Shown here one piece after another: positions 10,292-19,349 of a DNA stretch of 64,000 bases. Position 1 is the stretch's first letter; each line of letters opens with the position of its first letter. Position numbers and translations under genes: made by a program. Location of the stretch: the NCBI GenBank assembly GCA_012728855.1, contig JAAYEH010000137.1:1-64000 (forward strand), in the 5' to 3' direction. The notes under the pieces are model-generated. The model had not been told where the DNA came from. It saw only the letters and a program-made list of their open reading frames with translations, and did not search any database. Source of the stretch: Rhodopirellula sp. GTDB lineage: Bacteria > Planctomycetota > Planctomycetia > Pirellulales > Thermoguttaceae.

Positions 10292-12829
10292 TCACGACGC
10301 TCGCCGCTGCTGCTTTTCGGGCTTTTCCTTCCACTCGAATCCGGCCGACTCCTTAATTCCTTCCAGCCATCCGCTCCAAAGACCTCGGCGATCCGCCGAC
10401 ACCGCCATAAATCGGCTCAGCCTGTCCTCCAAAAAGAGGGTCCATAGTACATCCGGCAACGGATTGAACTCGATGGGCCGCACGACGTAGACCTCGGTCT
10501 TCGGCAGGTTCATCGCCACGCCGATTTTTCCGGCTTCCAACCCGAACACCGTCTGCATGAAATCCGATCCGGGCGAATCAACCCCGGCGACATCGGAAAT
10601 CTGGGGCGGCTGTTGACTTTGCAGCCAATACATGGGTGGTATGTTGCCGTAGGTCAGCCACGAGAAGGGACCGGCCTCGGTGACCGTGGTGTCCGGCTTT
10701 GCCGTGAAGAACTCCTTGAACGTCTTGTCCGATGTTCTCGCTTCGTCGGCCAGCCGGTTTGCCTCCTTCACAGCGGTATCCCGAGCCTGGACCAACTTCC
10801 ACTCTCGCAGCACTCTTTGACGGACTTGTGGGTCGTTGAATTCCGGCTCTCGCTCCTCGGCCTCGTCGGTCTTCCAGAAGAGGTACGTATTGCCGTCGTT
10901 GTCCTGGGAAGTCGCCGGCTTGAACTTGGGGAGATTGCCGGCATAGGCGAAATTGGCAAAGGGATCCGAACCGCTCCACGAGTCGCTAATATCGAGCTTG
11001 CCGGCCTCGACTGCAGAAACGAGTGGAGACGAGTGTGTCGTCAGCGGCGTTCCCGCGACGAGTTCGGCCAGATTGGGCTGGGCCGGCGGCGACTTGGCGC
11101 TCTCTGCATCCTGCTGAGCCGATGCGCCGTAAACGATCCATTGGTTGTAGTAGACCGCCATCTTCTCCTGGATCCGCTGGATCAACTCCTGGACCTTCGC
11201 CTGGGCACGCTCTCGCTGCAACTGGCGGCGGATCTCCTCGCGAACTTCTTCCAAGGGGGTGTACGCGGGCTTCTTCGGCGTCTCGGCCGGCTTCTCGACA
11301 AGCTTCTCTTCGGGCTTCTCCGCCGACACAGCCGGCGTCTTGGCCGCGGGCTTCTCGGCGGCCATTGCCGGCTCGGGCTTCGCGGGCGTTTCCTTCGGTT
11401 TCGCCGGAGTCTCTTTCACGTCGGCTTTCGGCTCGGGCTTCTCGGCGGCAGCCTTGGCCGGCTCGGCCTTCGTGGGCGTTTCCTTCGGTTTTGCGGGAGC
11501 CTCTTTCATGTCGGCTTTCGGCTCGGGCTTCTCGGCGGCAGCCTTGGCCGGCTCGGGCTTCGCGGGCGTTTCCTTCGGTTTCGCCGGAGTCTCTTTCATG
11601 TCGGCTTTCGGCTCGGGCTTCTCGGCGGCAGCCTCGGCCGGGTCGGGCTTCGCGGGCGTTTCCTTCCGCTCGGTGGGAGTGTCTTTCGCCGCCGGTTTTT
11701 CCGCGGGTTCTTCCTCGGGTTTGTCCTCGGGTTTGTCCTCGGATTGCGGCTTATCGCCGCTGTCCGCGTTCTCCTCGCTATACGAGACCAGCGCGAACGG
11801 CGAGACCCTGTTGCTGGAAGAACTGTCGTCGTTAGTCGGCGGTGCCGCGTCCGATTTCTCTTCCTTCTTCGGTTCTTCATCAGGCTGTGAGTTGGAGGCG
11901 TCTTCGGACGCCGAGGGCTTCGGCGCCGCGGCCTCCTCGGCTTTTGGCTCGAGCGAAGGGAGTTCCTCGCGTTTGTAGTTTTCCTTGTGCTCCTCGTAGT
12001 ACTTGCGAATATCGTCGTCGCTCACCTCGACCGTTTGGAGCACCTTTTCGTAATCGGCTTTGACGTACTCGACGGCAATCCGCCGGGGAACGCGGAAGCC
12101 CGGTTCCGGGCTGGCGGGATTCGGCAAGTCCTCCTTGTACTTGTCGAAGAACTCGCGGAGCGTCGCTTCTTCCGGGTCGCTTACGCCGTTGGTGAAGCGG
12201 GCGACGGGGATGGCGGCCACCTCGACCGTTGCCTTGCGATTCACTCGCTGGAAATAATCCCATGCCTGAGCAGGCGTTGTTCCCACGAGGCTCACGCCGA
12301 ACAAGTCCTGAAGCCGCAGCGCCAGAAGCTCGCGATTGAGGACGTCGAACAAGGTTGCCTGCGACATCCGCGAGTTGCCAAGGATCTGCTGGATTCGCTC
12401 AGTCGGCACCCGTTGTTCGGTAAGCGAGTTGAGAACCGCATTGATCGCGGTATCGTCGACGGCCAGACCGAGATCGTCGGCCTTGCGGGTCAGTAACCAC
12501 GAGTGGACGACGTTTTCCTCCGTGGCTTCGCCGATCTGCCGGCTCAGACGCATCGCTTCCGTCCCTTGTCCGCCCGCCTGCTGCACCGCCGCCTGAACCT
12601 GATACAGGAATCCCAACAGCGCCTGCCGCCGACTGAGCATCGTGCCGATTTCGCTACGGGTAACGTCACCGTAGGATTCCGTAGTCACCACTACGGGGTC
12701 GGCGTAGGATCGTGTCTGCATCTGATCCATGAGGATTGGCAGGAAGACAAAGGCGATCATCGCCATTAGGCCCAACACGACCAACATGGCCTTCTGATGC
12801 TTTCGGAAGACCCGAAACGGACTAGCCAT
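10292..12829 (-). CDS. SurA/PpiD-like periplasmic foldase with repetitive Lys/Pro/Glu insert
   Basis: 845 residues. One N-terminal membrane helix (about 14-34) is followed by a SurA_N-like helical chaperone domain with the typical test of helices around SRMSQATLFDVLNRELLALRL (shortened here to its key LFDVLNREL). The middle is a 200-residue low-complexity segment rich in K, P, E and A, partly made of 30-residue tandem repeats, and the C-terminal part returns to globular sequence. No clear parvulin catalytic domain can be picked out by eye. GGAGGGG precedes the ATG. The kinase/regulator pair follows on the same strand. Confidence 0.8.
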   Translation of the reverse strand: MASPFRVFRKHQKAMLVVLGLMAMIAFVFLPILMDQMQTRSYADPVVVTTESYGDVTRSEIGTMLSRRQALLGFLYQVQAAVQQAGGQGTEAMRLSRQIGEATEENVVHSWLLTRKADDLGLAVDDTAINAVLNSLTEQRVPTERIQQILGNSRMSQATLFDVLNRELLALRLQDLFGVSLVGTTPAQAWDYFQRVNRKATVEVAAIPVARFTNGVSDPEEATLREFFDKYKEDLPNPASPEPGFRVPRRIAVEYVKADYEKVLQTVEVSDDDIRKYYEEHKENYKREELPSLEPKAEEAAAPKPSASEDASNSQPDEEPKKEEKSDAAPPTNDDSSSSNRVSPFALVSYSEENADSGDKPQSEDKPEDKPEEEPAEKPAAKDTPTERKETPAKPDPAEAAAEKPEPKADMKETPAKPKETPAKPEPAKAAAEKPEPKADMKEAPAKPKETPTKAEPAKAAAEKPEPKADVKETPAKPKETPAKPEPAMAAEKPAAKTPAVSAEKPEEKLVEKPAETPKKPAYTPLEEVREEIRRQLQRERAQAKVQELIQRIQEKMAVYYNQWIVYGASAQQDAESAKSPPAQPNLAELVAGTPLTTHSSPLVSAVEAGKLDISDSWSGSDPFANFAYAGNLPKFKPATSQDNDGNTYLFWKTDEAEEREPEFNDPQVRQRVLREWKLVQARDTAVKEANRLADEARTSDKTFKEFFTAKPDTTVTEAGPFSWLTYGNIPPMYWLQSQQPPQISDVAGVDSPGSDFMQTVFGLEAGKIGVAMNLPKTEVYVVRPIEFNPLPDVLWTLFLEDRLSRFMAVSADRRGLWSGWLEGIKESAGFEWKEKPEKQQRRAS
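11361..11690 (-). repeat. Tandem 90-bp repeats within the foldase gene
   Basis: Units begin at 11421, 11511 and 11601, each exactly 90 bp (30 codons), with a partial unit before them. The encoded unit contains KADMKETPAKPKETP followed by KAAAEKPEP. The first two units are nearly identical and the last diverges at its end, as expected for expansion by recombination or slippage. All changes keep the reading frame. Confidence 0.9.
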
Positions 12830-13259
12830 AGACGTAAACCCCTCCTCAGGTTAACATACCCCGCGTACTGCTCAATTGACAGGCCCTCGGGGCAGGTGCG
12901 ATTGTTGTTTGCTTAGACTGCGACATATGCGGCTCGCAATCCAGTTCTATTCCGGACTGTGCAAAAGGGGAATTCTAAGTGGACTGGTTGGAAATGCAAT
13001 CCCAAAAGGGGTGCGTGGAGCCCGCTGCTCCCATGATTAACTCAAATGTTGTAGATATACCACCACTGGAGAGCGTTTTGCACTGCGGTCTTGCCGAAAG
13101 GTGGTCGGTGACGTTAAGAATGGTAGCATGAACGTGAGCAGTCCGTCAGGCTACTGCGACCGATGGAAGCGAAGAAACGGGTTGCCTAGTCCCGTTGGGT
13201 GGTTTTTTCGGAAACTGGGCTCCAATCGCTGATAGTAGTGGAACACCCACGGAATACCC
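12830..13259. other. Divergent promoter region between foldase and topA
   Basis: 430 bases without a supported gene. It must hold the promoters of both divergent neighbours. A small hairpin (AACGGG 13176-13181 with CCCGTT 13191-13196) is followed eight bases later by GGTTTTTT, about 50 bases before topA; it might attenuate topA transcription, but the spacing is not that of a classical terminator. Confidence 0.5.
12853..12882 (-). promoter_or_regulatory. Possible sigma-70 promoter of the foldase gene
   Basis: Read on the minus strand: CTGTCA (12882-12877), an 18-base spacer, TATGTT (12858-12853). The ATG is at 12829, leaving a leader of roughly 17 bases that contains the ribosome site. Confidence 0.3.
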
Positions 13260-15947
13260 ATGGCAAAAAAAACGGCCGCTGGAAATGGCAAGTCGCTGGT
13301 GATTGTCGAGTCGCCAGCCAAGGCGCGGACGATCAGTCGATATCTGGGTCGGGATTTCATGATCGAGGCTAGTATCGGGCACATTCGAGACCTTCCGCAG
13401 GGCGCCAAGGAGGTTCCCGAGCAATACAAGGGGGAGGATTGGGCCTACTTGGGCGTCAACGTCAAGGAAAACTTCGACCCCATTTACATCATTCCTCCCG
13501 AGAAGTCGAAGCAGGTCAAGAAACTAAAAACTCTGCTCAAAGACGCCGCAGAACTATACCTGGCAACCGACGAAGACCGCGAGGGCGAGGCGATCAGTTG
13601 GCATCTCTGCCAGGTTCTCCAGCCCAAGGTGCCCGTTCGGCGACTGGTCTTTCACGAGATCACCGAAGAGGCGATTCTCGATTCGCTCCAACATCCCAGG
13701 CAGATTGACGAAAACCTGGTGCGCGCCCAGGAAACACGGCGGATCCTCGATCGGCTCTATGGATACGAGGTGTCGCCGCTGCTGTGGAGGAAGGTGCGTC
13801 CGCGGCTGTCGGCCGGGCGAGTCCAGAGCGTTGCGGTGCGACTGATTGTCGAGCGGGAACGGCAGCGGATGGCCTTCGTCTGCGCGACCTACTGGGATCT
13901 GCTTGGTCAGTTTGCCAAGAGAACAGACGAGAAATTCCAGGCAACGCTCGTGTCGGCCGACGGGCGGAAGATACCTTCCAGCCGCGATTTCGACGCCGCC
14001 AGCGGGAAACTCAAGGACGCTTCCTGCCTGCTCCTCGACGAGCGAGCCGTGCAGCAACTGCGTCAACGACTGCAAACGGCCGATTTCCGCGTTACCAAAG
14101 TGGAAGAGAAGCCGTACACATCGAGGCCCTATCCCCCCTTCACGACCAGCACGCTCCAGCAGGAAGCCAATCGCAAGTTTGGCTTTACGGCGCGGCGAAC
14201 GATGCAGGTCGCTCAAAGTCTCTACGAGAACGGGCACATCACCTACATGCGCACCGATTCGACCAACCTGGCGACGGTGGCGATCAACGCCGCCCGCGAT
14301 CTGGTAGCCTCGCAGTACGGTCGGGAGTTTCTGCCGGATCAGCCGCGTCTGTATCGCACGAAGGTGAAGAACGCCCAGGAGGCGCACGAGGCGATTCGGC
14401 CGGCCGGTCACCCGTTCGACGTGCCCGACGCGTTGCGTTCCAGTCTTTCGGCCGAGGAATTTCGCCTCTACGATTTGATTTGGAAGCGGACCATCGCCAG
14501 CCAGATGGCGGACGCTCGCGGCCGGCGCACCACGATTACCGTGGAAGGCGACGGGACGGTCTTTCAGGTGAGCGGCAAGACGATCGACTTTGCCGGCTAT
14601 TTGCGGGCCTACGTCGAGGGTTCGGATGACCCGGAAGCGGAACTCGCGGATCGGGAGGCGATCCTGCCGCAAGTTACGGTCGGCGAACCGTTGGACTGCC
14701 GCGGTCTGGAAGCAAAGAGCCACACGACCCAACCCCCCTCCCGTTACAGCGAAGCAACGCTCACCCGCGCGCTGGAAGAGATGGGGATCGGGCGTCCCAG
14801 CACCTACGCCTCGATTATCGACACAATCTTGGCCCGCAAATACGTGACGAAACGAGCCAATGCTTTGATTCCGACATGGGTGGCTTTTGCCGTCTCACAA
14901 CTGCTGGAGGCTCATCTTCCCAGGTTGGTCGATTACAGTTTCACCGCGAAAATGGAAGACGAGTTGGATGCCATCAGCCGTGGCGAACTGGCGCACTTGG
15001 ATTATTTGAAAGGCTTCTATTTCGGAAACCAGACGCCCGGCCTCAAGGAGCAACTCGCCCATAAGGTCGACGAGATCGACGCTCGCGACGTTTGCCGCGT
15101 GTTGATCGGAAAGCCGGAGGGGGATTCCGGCCCGGTGTACGTCCGCGTGGGACGGTTCGGGCCTTTTCTCGAACAGGGGGACCGACGGGCGAGCATCGCG
15201 GAAGACGTGGCACCGGACGAGTTGAGCTTGGAAAAGGCTCTCGAACTGCTGAGCAAGTCTGAACTGGGCGATGAACCGCTCGGCCATTGCCCGGATACCG
15301 GCAAGCCCGTGTACTTGAAGACGGGCCGATTCGGGCCTTATGTCCAGCGCGGCGACGCTGACGACAAAGACAAGCAAAATGCTTCACTGCTCAAAGGGAT
15401 GACGCCCGAGACGCTCGACATCCAAACCGCCTTGAAGCTACTGACTCTCCCTCGCGAGTTAGGCCGTCATCCGGAGTCGAACGAACCGGTGATGGTGCAT
15501 AACGGCCGGTTCGGCCCCTACGTGAAGTCGGGCGAGGAGACGCGATCGCTGCCCGAGCAGATATCACCGTTGGATATCGCCCTCCCGCAAGCCCTTGAGC
15601 TATTGGCTCAACCCAAAGCTCGTCGCGGTGGGGCGGCACGCAAAGAACCGATCAAAGTGTTCGCCGAGTCACCGGTGACGAAGCAGGAGGTTAAACTGCT
15701 CGAGGGCCGCTACGGTCCGTACGTGACCGACGGCCAGACCAACGCATCGCTGGCGCGAGGCGCCGATCCGCAACAACTAACGTTTGAGCAGGCGCTCGAT
15801 CTGTTGGCCGCGCGGGCGGAAAAGGCGCCCCCAAAGGCCGCTCATAAGAAGGCAACGAAGAAGAAGACCACGGCGAAAAAGGCCCCAAAGAAGAAAGCCG
15901 CAAAGAAGAAAGCCGCGAAAAAGTCGGCGAAGCGGGGAGAGGAGTGA
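13260..15947 (+). CDS. topA: DNA topoisomerase I (type IA) with lysine-rich tail
   Basis: 895 residues. TOPRIM domain at the N-terminus (LVIVESPAKARTISRYLG, acidic DEDREGE), catalytic tyrosine Y329 in GHITYMRTDSTN, and the core type IA domains. Instead of classical zinc fingers, the C-terminal part has repeated topoisomerase C-terminal modules, each with an R-F/Y-G-P-Y/F core (for example GRFGPYVKSG, RYGPYVTDG). The last 35 residues are almost all Lys and Ala (AHKKATKKKTTAKK and onward), resembling histone-H1-like tails that help DNA binding. It relaxes negative supercoils. It stands alone on the plus strand. Confidence 0.97.
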   Translation: MAKKTAAGNGKSLVIVESPAKARTISRYLGRDFMIEASIGHIRDLPQGAKEVPEQYKGEDWAYLGVNVKENFDPIYIIPPEKSKQVKKLKTLLKDAAELYLATDEDREGEAISWHLCQVLQPKVPVRRLVFHEITEEAILDSLQHPRQIDENLVRAQETRRILDRLYGYEVSPLLWRKVRPRLSAGRVQSVAVRLIVERERQRMAFVCATYWDLLGQFAKRTDEKFQATLVSADGRKIPSSRDFDAASGKLKDASCLLLDERAVQQLRQRLQTADFRVTKVEEKPYTSRPYPPFTTSTLQQEANRKFGFTARRTMQVAQSLYENGHITYMRTDSTNLATVAINAARDLVASQYGREFLPDQPRLYRTKVKNAQEAHEAIRPAGHPFDVPDALRSSLSAEEFRLYDLIWKRTIASQMADARGRRTTITVEGDGTVFQVSGKTIDFAGYLRAYVEGSDDPEAELADREAILPQVTVGEPLDCRGLEAKSHTTQPPSRYSEATLTRALEEMGIGRPSTYASIIDTILARKYVTKRANALIPTWVAFAVSQLLEAHLPRLVDYSFTAKMEDELDAISRGELAHLDYLKGFYFGNQTPGLKEQLAHKVDEIDARDVCRVLIGKPEGDSGPVYVRVGRFGPFLEQGDRRASIAEDVAPDELSLEKALELLSKSELGDEPLGHCPDTGKPVYLKTGRFGPYVQRGDADDKDKQNASLLKGMTPETLDIQTALKLLTLPRELGRHPESNEPVMVHNGRFGPYVKSGEETRSLPEQISPLDIALPQALELLAQPKARRGGAARKEPIKVFAESPVTKQEVKLLEGRYGPYVTDGQTNASLARGADPQQLTFEQALDLLAARAEKAPPKAAHKKATKKKTTAKKAPKKKAAKKKAAKKSAKRGEE

Positions 15948-16012
15948 CCGGGTGCAGGGGTGATGCGGCGCGGGAAGGTTGAAATGATGGGGCGGTACCT
16001 TTCGTATATCCG

Positions 16013-16414
16013 CTACTCTCCTGTCCCCTCCTCCTTGGCCAGCGCCATCGCGTAGGCGGTTGCGTGCGTACGGCAATGGGAGATGGAGACGAGCACTTGC
16101 CGCACGCCCATTCTCTCCACCAGATCCTGAGCGCCGCCTCGAACGGCAACGGTGGGTCTTCCGCCAGGTTCATTGCGAATCTCGATGTCTCGCCAATGGA
16201 TCCCCTGAATCCAGCCGGTTCCCAGAGCCTTCAGCACGGCTTCCTTGGCTGCCCAACGTCCCGTGTAATGCTGCGTCGACTGTTTCCGACTCTGGCAATA
16301 GCGGACCTCCTCCGACGTGTAGACGCGATTGATGAAAAGATCCCCGTATCGCTCGATCATCCGGGCGATTCGCAGGCATTCCGTGATATCAACGCCGATT
16401 CCTAGGATGTGCAT
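16013..16414 (-). CDS. acpS: Holo-[acyl-carrier-protein] synthase
   Basis: 133 residues, the normal AcpS size. The conserved N-terminal GIGVDI with the Mg-binding Asp and the WAAKEAVLKALGTG motif with the catalytic Glu/Lys are both intact. It transfers 4'-phosphopantetheine from CoA to acyl carrier protein in the cytoplasm. It lies 28 bases downstream of the membrane protein gene at 16443-17333 on the same strand and is probably co-transcribed with it; it converges with topA. Confidence 0.95.
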   Translation of the reverse strand: MHILGIGVDITECLRIARMIERYGDLFINRVYTSEEVRYCQSRKQSTQHYTGRWAAKEAVLKALGTGWIQGIHWRDIEIRNEPGGRPTVAVRGGAQDLVERMGVRQVLVSISHCRTHATAYAMALAKEEGTGE

Positions 16415-16442
16415 GAGAGTTAGCCGTCGGCCGGCTTCGAGT

Positions 16443-17333
16443 TCACTCCTCCGTTTCCGGGTCTACACGTTGCGAACCCGGTTCGTTCGATCGGACCCGG
16501 TCGAGGAATTGCGTAACCCGATCGCGAGCCGGCAGGGAGAGCCATACTTTACCGGATCCCGGATCGCCGCGGGAATCTTCCCAGAACAAGAGCAGCCCCG
16601 TGGGACCACAACCGCTGTTGCATTGAATCAATCGGTACCGGGCCCAGTCGGGCTGCGGCTGAATCTCCACCCCAGCCAGTCTTGCCAGCCCCATCGCGGC
16701 GTCGGACGGCAATCGGCCGCTGCGGATTGTGCGGTACCAACTCCGGCAGCGACTGCAATAAGGTTGGCCGAGCGCCGAAATCACCATGGCAACGGCAGCG
16801 ACGGCCAACAGCAGAGCGTCGACAGCCCAGGTCGTCCAAGCAATCGGGCCACGGGCAACCAAGCCACCGAGATTGAGCGACCGGCCGCGGGCGGCCTGCC
16901 ACCGCATGTACTCCCGAAAGCTCGACGGCGGAACTGGTTGTCGGCCGCGGGTCAGTTCGGGAAAGAGAGTACTGGCTCGGAGAAAGGTCTTCGAGTCCTC
17001 CCTCGACCGCTCCAGTTCCGCCCGGTAGCCGACATAGTGCTGGCCGACCACCGCCGCGGCAATCGCCAGCGTCAGCCCGGCAAGGATGGTCGGCCGATTG
17101 CCCACCTGACCGACCCGAGCCATCGCGACGATCAGCGCCCCGACGACCACTCCCGTCAAGAGCGGAAAGAGAACAGCCGGCGCGAAGTAGCCGGCGGCAG
17201 CCACCGCTGCCCAGGCAACAACTCCCCCCAGAATCAGGCACGCCGGCAGCCACAAAAACAGACGCCCCCATAAAACGGCGGGGGCGCCAGGCGGAGCGAG
17301 TTGATCGAGTTCGGAGGAGAGTTCGCGGCTCAT
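16443..17333 (-). CDS. Membrane protein of unknown function
   Basis: 296 residues, not recognised. Three N-terminal hydrophobic segments (about 22-50, 54-72, 80-98), a charged stretch, one further segment around 165-185, then a cytoplasmic-looking tail with CSRC and CNSGCG cysteines that could bind metal. The ATG is clear. It sits upstream of acpS in the same direction. Confidence 0.75.
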   Translation of the reverse strand: MSRELSSELDQLAPPGAPAVLWGRLFLWLPACLILGGVVAWAAVAAAGYFAPAVLFPLLTGVVVGALIVAMARVGQVGNRPTILAGLTLAIAAAVVGQHYVGYRAELERSREDSKTFLRASTLFPELTRGRQPVPPSSFREYMRWQAARGRSLNLGGLVARGPIAWTTWAVDALLLAVAAVAMVISALGQPYCSRCRSWYRTIRSGRLPSDAAMGLARLAGVEIQPQPDWARYRLIQCNSGCGPTGLLLFWEDSRGDPGSGKVWLSLPARDRVTQFLDRVRSNEPGSQRVDPETEE

Positions 17334-17389
17334 CCTCTTATGGTAGCCGAATTCCGGCTGGCTAGGGAGCGCGAACCGTTCTCTGACGG

Positions 17390-17528
17390 CTAACGACGTA
17401 ACCGTTCACGGGGCGGGAAGGAAGGGGACAGGTCCATGTTTTCGGCCAACGTCTCTTGCGCCAAAACGCATCAACTGGCCGAAAAATGGACCAGTCCCCG
17501 GCCGCCCCGTGAACGGTTACCTAACGAC
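17390..17528. mobile_element. Palindromic element PE-2 with 8-bp target duplication
   Basis: The 123-bp element (17398-17520) starts GTAACCGTTCACGGGGCGG and ends with the near-complement CCGCCCCGTGAACGGTTAC; inner arms carry GGGGACAGGTCCAT and ATGGACCAGTCCCC. The same 8 bases, CTAACGAC, stand directly outside both ends (17390-17397 and 17521-17528). The right duplication begins with the stop codon of the cysteine-rich protein gene, so the insertion landed exactly behind its stop. In RNA it would form a long hairpin. It encodes nothing. Confidence 0.85.
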
Positions 17529-18066
17529 GAATAGGCACGGGCCGCGATGGGCTGGTGGTTCGGCTAACTTTGGAGACGTTCGGCAGCGGTTTTGCCGCAG
17601 TCGGTCCGACAACTCGCTCGCTTCCGGAAATAATCCGCGGAGGGCCGGCTACCTGAGACGTCGTTGGCGAGGGTCGGGTCTGGCCCCAACTCTCCATCGG
17701 TGCCGTGTAGGCTCGGGCGCCGTACATCATCGGACCGGGATGGCCACCCAAGTAATTTCCATGGCAATCACAGGGGTCGTGACAGGCGGGTGGGGAACTG
17801 CACCAATCTCCGCAATACTTCTCGCCGCAGCCGTCCGCGCAGCCAAAGCCGAGGATTCGCCAAACCCACCGAATCGGCCCGTCGTCGCATGGTCCGCAAA
17901 CCCCACAGCCGCCGCAGCCCACACCGCAATCGCCAACCGGGACACCGCAACTCGGCTCGCAGGTTGCGCAGGGCGCCGGTCCGCACGTGTTGCAGCCCAT
18001 CCCGATGCCGTAACTGCTGGACGGAAGTAGTCCACCGATCAATAAGCTGAGGACGAAGTATCGCAT
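17521..18066 (-). CDS. Exported cysteine- and glycine-rich protein
   Basis: 181 residues. Signal peptide (about 1-20) followed by a region with more than 20 cysteines in C-x-x-C, C-G-P-C and C-D-C patterns up to about residue 100, then a low-complexity Ser/Pro/Thr tail. Cys-rich exported proteins of this sort are common in planctomycetes; a wall or surface role with disulfide cross-links is plausible but unproven. GAGGGG precedes the ATG. The palindromic element PE-2 lies directly after its stop and may form the transcript end. Confidence 0.75.
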   Translation of the reverse strand: MRYFVLSLLIGGLLPSSSYGIGMGCNTCGPAPCATCEPSCGVPVGDCGVGCGGCGVCGPCDDGPIRWVWRILGFGCADGCGEKYCGDWCSSPPACHDPCDCHGNYLGGHPGPMMYGARAYTAPMESWGQTRPSPTTSQVAGPPRIISGSERVVGPTAAKPLPNVSKVSRTTSPSRPVPIRR

Positions 18067-18249
18067 CGCTAATCCCCTCGTTGGTCATGGAAAGCCCGGC
18101 AGCCGTCCGGGAGAACTCGCCGAGACGTGTTGGCGACCGCTCTTTGGCTTGAAACTACCTTGGGACTTATCGACCGACGATTCCGCGGAATCAAGAAAAT
18201 CGGCAAATTCGACGTAAACGGAAAAGGCTGCCGTTGACGATTTGGCTGG

Positions 18250-19104
18250 TCAATCTTGATCGACGTGCCGCCGCTTCTGGTACTGGCGGCTGGCGTTCTC
18301 CAGGGTGCGTCGCTCTTGACGCGTCAGGCTCGCTTCGCCCTCTCGCGAGATTTTTTCGAGGATTCGATCAACTTCCTCGCTCAACTGCTCATCGGCCTGC
18401 CCGGGATCGTGGACCTTCAGGTTTGGCCGCCGCTTGAGCCGCGGCACCGCTAACCCACCCGGTATCCAGGTGCCGATACTCCAATGGAAGTAGAAGTAGA
18501 GAAAAGCGACCGCCGCCCCTGTCAAGTGTACGGAGTATGCGATCGGCGCTCCCCCTCCTGCCGTGGCCCCCATCATGTCGCTGGCGACCAGGAGCACTCC
18601 GAGGAGCCAAGCCGGGATGGGCAGAACGAACATCAGCAGCACGATTCGCCGTGGAAAGTGCAGGGCGAAAAGGATCACGATCCCCGTTACGGCGCCGGAA
18701 GCGCCGAGCAACACACCCGGCATCCCACGCGAGTAGTTGACCGCGGCCCAGAACGCCGACCCGGCGAGCAACAACAACAAGTACAAGCGAAGGAATTCCT
18801 TCCGCCCGTATACCAATTCGATTTCTCGTCCGAAAAACCACAGCCCGATCATGTTGGCCAGCAGATGCATGGGCTGGGCGGCATGGACGAAGCCGTAGGT
18901 GATCAATCGCCACCACATCCAGGGCTGGGCGATGTCGGCGACGCGGACGGCCAACAGATCGGCAACCGCGTTGGTTTCCAGCAGAAAACCGGGCAGCCAG
19001 AGTCCCAAGTTGATCAGAACCAGATAACCGACGATCGACGTCGGGGCCCGGAGTTGGAACCCCGTGCGATCCCCTCGATAGTAGTCCCGGTCGTAAATGC
19101 CCAC
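18250..19104 (-). CDS. Rhomboid-family intramembrane serine protease
   Basis: 284 residues with about six membrane helices. The catalytic pair is visible: S136 in GASGAVTG and H193 in SVHLTGAAVAF; the conserved HLLANM in helix 2 is also there. It cleaves membrane substrates within the bilayer. The C-terminal cytoplasmic tail is charged and carries a rhomboid-associated pattern (EEVDRILEKISREGEASLT) that is frequent in this branch. The start is GTG. Confidence 0.93.
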   Translation of the reverse strand: MGIYDRDYYRGDRTGFQLRAPTSIVGYLVLINLGLWLPGFLLETNAVADLLAVRVADIAQPWMWWRLITYGFVHAAQPMHLLANMIGLWFFGREIELVYGRKEFLRLYLLLLLAGSAFWAAVNYSRGMPGVLLGASGAVTGIVILFALHFPRRIVLLMFVLPIPAWLLGVLLVASDMMGATAGGGAPIAYSVHLTGAAVAFLYFYFHWSIGTWIPGGLAVPRLKRRPNLKVHDPGQADEQLSEEVDRILEKISREGEASLTRQERRTLENASRQYQKRRHVDQD

Positions 19105-19221
19105 GGCTGTGTTTGGAACAGGGTTACAGGAAATCGGTTGCTTTCTCTATTATTGTGCGCCAGAACCGGCGGAAAGCACAGCCCAAATGGCCTGACCAGA
19201 CTCTTGCAGCACGCGCGATGC

Positions 19222-19345
19222 GTGGCGAGGGAACACAAAAGGGGGTCGGGAGTCTTTTTCCAGATCGGCCTCACTGCCGCTCGGCACGGTCATCGCGGCG
19301 GCGGCCGATCCGGAAAAAGACTCCTGACCCCTTCTTGGTGGCCAC
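19222..19345. repeat. Palindromic element PE-3
   Basis: Left arm GGGGGTCGGGAGTCTTTTTC (19241-19260) and right arm GAAAAAGACTCCTGACCCC are near complements around a GC-rich loop with GGCC/GGCC. Outer bases GTGGC (19222) and GCCAC (19341) may be the true ends. Its GGGGTCGGGAGTC end is related in plan to the GGGGACAGG ends of the other copies. It lies just after the stop of the gene at 19350-20369. No clear target duplication. Confidence 0.65.
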
Positions 19346-19349
19346 TGGG

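Noticed and set aside
13176-13210. AACGGG/CCCGTT hairpin with following T-run as terminator
   Set aside because: The T-run starts eight bases after the stem, too far for an intrinsic terminator, and no gene ends upstream on that strand.
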